8,301 nt of DNA from the NCBI GenBank assembly GCA_035315685.1, contig DATFXR010000001.1:1-8301 (forward strand), in the 5' to 3' direction. Position numbers and translations under genes: made by a program. This document shows, in pieces, positions 8,032-8,301 of this stretch. Below the pieces are notes generated by a model that saw nothing but the letters and a program-made list of their open reading frames with translations, did no database searches and had not been told where the DNA came from. The DNA is from QHWK01 sp035315685 (GTDB lineage Bacteria; Acidobacteriota; Vicinamibacteria; Vicinamibacterales; CAVVIG01). Position 1 is the first letter of the stretch; the number at the start of each line of letters is the position of its first letter.

Positions 8032-8301
8032 CGCTGCTGCTGCGCCTGCGGCTGCGCGGTCGACGTCGAGGCGGGCTTCGCCTTCCGCTCGTCGACGAGC
8101 CGGTTGTACTCCGCGTCGTCGAGGTAGACGATGTTGAGCCAGACCTGCAGCATGTCGTCGACGCTGCGCTCGCCGAAGCCGGCCCACATCGCCGGATCGG
8201 GATTGCGCCGGTTCGCCGACGTGTTGTCGTGGATGCCAATCAGATGCAGCACGGTTCCGGCCGGCAGCAGCGGCGCGACATCGTCCGCGTAGACGTAGTT
8301 G
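8028..8301 (-). CDS. C-terminal part of a copper type II (PHM-like) monooxygenase-type protein, N-terminus beyond window
   Basis: The last 90 residues of a longer protein; the frame is open to the window edge. PAGTVLHLIGIHDNTSANRRNPDP, MWAGFGERSVDDM and WLNIVYLDDAEY follow the C-terminal domain of copper type II ascorbate-dependent monooxygenases. In peptidylglycine hydroxylating monooxygenase a Met in a D-E-M context is a copper ligand, and the Met of SVDDM (codon 8151-8153) sits in the equivalent pattern. Bacterial relatives are often exported and sometimes carry a cytochrome c domain; neither can be checked here. The tail is low-complexity (TAQPQAQQQR). A GTG at 8252 could be read as a start, but homology-like sequence continues upstream of it (NYVYADDVAPLLPAG), so I treat the gene as truncated by the window. 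Its stop overlaps the NUDIX start. Substrate unknown. Confidence 0.7.
   Translation of the reverse strand, partial: NYVYADDVAPLLPAGTVLHLIGIHDNTSANRRNPDPAMWAGFGERSVDDMLQVWLNIVYLDDAEYNRLVDERKAKPASTSTAQPQAQQQR

Overview
This 8.3-kb window is GC-rich bacterial chromosome with dense coding, short gaps and several four-base start/stop overlaps. A PQQ-type quinoprotein, a C-terminal piece of a copper (PHM-like) monooxygenase, an LtaS/sulfatase-like membrane protein and a bifunctional ThrA together suggest an acidobacterium, perhaps of the Vicinamibacteria type. That assignment is inference from gene style, not a marker gene. I see no rRNA, tRNA, CRISPR array, insertion sequence or prophage gene.

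Left third, minus strand, read from 2750 down to 1: a three-gene cluster that looks like one operon. It begins with a small exported protein of unknown function (2292-2750). Next comes a membrane fatty-acid-desaturase-type protein whose C-terminal half is a Rossmann, SAM-binding-like domain (1297-2286). Last is a membrane-anchored sulfatase / phosphoglycerol-transferase-like protein running off the window edge (1-1300). The genes are separated by 5 bp and by a 4-bp GTGA overlap. The last gene appears to lack the internal segment that normally carries the Asp-His metal ligands.

Middle, plus strand: a full-length bifunctional aspartokinase/homoserine dehydrogenase (thrA, 2883-5342) is divergent from the operon across a 132-bp region. 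That region holds a near-perfect 23-bp palindrome directly before the thrA start. An exported PQQ-dependent glucose/alcohol-dehydrogenase-like beta-propeller (5432-7597) follows after 89 bp.

Right end, minus strand: the C-terminal 90 residues of a PHM-like copper monooxygenase-type protein (8028-8301) overlap by TTGA with a NUDIX hydrolase (7627-8031). The NUDIX coding sequence contains a perfect 12-bp hairpin with a GCAA tetraloop near its start. It converges on the PQQ gene with only 29 bp between them.

The most promising items for novelty are the desaturase/SAM-domain fusion with its operon partners, the deleted sulfatase core, and the two strong dyad structures. No complete new defence or mobile system is visible.
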